Positions 5,990 to 6,722 of a stretch of DNA of 6,722 nucleotides are shown here, piece by piece. How positions within the stretch are numbered: position 1 is the stretch's first letter; every line of letters begins with the position of its first letter. The notes beneath the pieces are model-generated. The model did not search any database. It was not told the origin of the DNA and saw only the letters and a list, made by a program, of their open reading frames with translations. The stretch spans positions 4,353 through 11,074 of the forward strand of contig PBZZ01000084.1 in the NCBI GenBank assembly GCA_002730365.1, written 5' to 3'. A program made the translations under genes and the position numbers. This DNA comes from Deltaproteobacteria bacterium (lineage in GTDB: Bacteria; SAR324; NAC60-12).

Positions 5990-6722
5990 ATGGTAACGAA
6001 ATCCAGACAAAGCGAAATCTTTTTCATCGAGATCTCAAAGGCTCACAGCATACTTAGGAGCCGCTGAATACAGTTGCTCAAGTGGTTGCGCCAGGAAGGA
6101 ATACTGCCCAGAGACTTGGCTTACTAGCTGGAGTATGCAGAAGAATCACGAGCTGATTTTTCTCGACTACAGAGGGTTCTGATAGCACCCCACGTTGGAA
6201 GATGCGATCTTGGAGCGCCTGGCTCGCCGATATCAGTTGCCACTGTTGCCCAGGGAGGTTGACTAGCTTTGGTCTATTCCTCGAAGCGAGCAGGAAGCAC
6301 TCTTTCATGAATCCCTGTTGCTGCTAGTGGGTAATGAGGGCATTCCCTGGCTGGCGCTGACCGCTCTGGCAGATTGGCAACTTCTTCCACGCTTGCAGTT
6401 CCAGTATCCTGGTCTACGCCTAGGCCTGGTAAACCGAGTGCAGCTGGCTCAACTCTATCGTGAAGGACGTGGTGACGCCCCTGCAATGGAGGAGATGGAG
6501 GTTTCCCAACAGTGGCAGGAACTGTTCAATGTGGCATTACGCTAAGGGGCTTCCAACATTCATTTGGTACACGATCAGCAGCCAGATCAACTGCTATAGC
6601 GCCTACGCATTGATGGTGAATTGCAGACACTGCCAGAGCTCAGCTCCCTGCTCTCCAGTCAGTTGCTTCCTCACCTGAAGTACAGGCTGGATTAGACATC
6701 GCAGTACGTCGCAGACCTCAGG
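5990..6722 (+). pseudogene. broken GspE/PilB-family secretion or pilus ATPase, N-terminal half (runs off window)
   Basis: GspE/PilB proteins are cytoplasmic hexameric ATPases that power type II secretion or type IV pilus assembly. From an ATG at 5990 the frame reads to about 6187, giving LLKWLRQEGILPRDLAY, then LEYAEESRADFSRLQRVLIAP. It then moves to the frame that gives TLEDAILERLARRYQLPLL, LLLVGNEGIPWLALTALADW and QFQYPGLRLGLVNRVQLAQLY, which is the pattern of a T2SSE N-terminal domain. GASNIHLVHD and RLRIDGELQTLP follow, matching the GASDIHLE...RIDG start of the ATPase core. In-frame stops are TGA 6065-6067, TAG 6125-6127, TAG 6264-6266, TAA 6543-6545, TAG 6597-6599 and TAG 6693-6695. The frameshift fits one extra C in CCCC at 6188-6191. 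Walker motifs would lie beyond the right edge. Whether it was GspE, PilB or another member cannot be decided here, and the original start is uncertain. It is divergent from the adenosyltransferase. Confidence 0.8.

Noticed and set aside
6318..6545. A small plus-strand protein of 75 residues starting at a TTG
   Set aside because: It is one clean segment between two nonsense codons of the broken GspE/PilB-family gene, with no start signals of its own.
4221..6695. Programmed readthrough or reassigned stop codons keeping both broken genes functional
   Set aside because: All three stop codon types occur in frame, and each gene also has a frameshift. Decay is simpler, although the TAG skew is recorded as a finding.

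Overview
The window looks like chromosome from a Gram-negative, LPS-making bacterium of moderate G+C content. The evidence is an LpxC with all its catalytic residues, an NtrX-like receiver domain, LivG/LivF-type ABC ATPases and a B12 adenosyltransferase. A deltaproteobacterial or SAR324-like origin would fit the receiver-LpxC fusion, but this is a guess from gene style and cannot be settled from the sequence alone. No RNA genes, CRISPR arrays, insertion sequences or phage genes were seen.

Layout: positions 1-135 hold at most the last codons of an unrecognised plus-strand gene. Positions 136-1655 (minus) hold livG then livF, overlapping by 4 bases, the ATPase pair of a branched-chain amino-acid type transporter. 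Their permease and binding-protein genes are not visible. Divergent from livG, 1785-3098 (plus) encodes a two-domain protein, a CheY/NtrX-like receiver joined to a complete LpxC deacetylase. This is the most interesting gene here, because it suggests that the committed step of lipid A synthesis is under direct two-component control. Its stop codon abuts the stop of a convergent gene, suhB (3099-3902, minus), and a perfect 14-base palindrome is centred on the junction.

Upstream of suhB on the minus strand lie a DUF2851-family gene (5317 down to 3909) and an intact PduO-type cob(I)alamin adenosyltransferase (5947 down to 5333). The three are closely spaced (15 and 6 bases) and probably one transcription unit. 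The DUF2851 gene is broken by one frameshift and four in-frame stops, although both ends are clearly recognisable.

Divergent from the adenosyltransferase, 5990 to the right edge holds the N-terminal half of a GspE/PilB-family secretion or pilus ATPase. It is broken by six in-frame stops and one frameshift. Two eroded genes on either side of intact housekeeping genes point to ongoing gene loss in this lineage, perhaps a shift to host association or another stable niche (inference).
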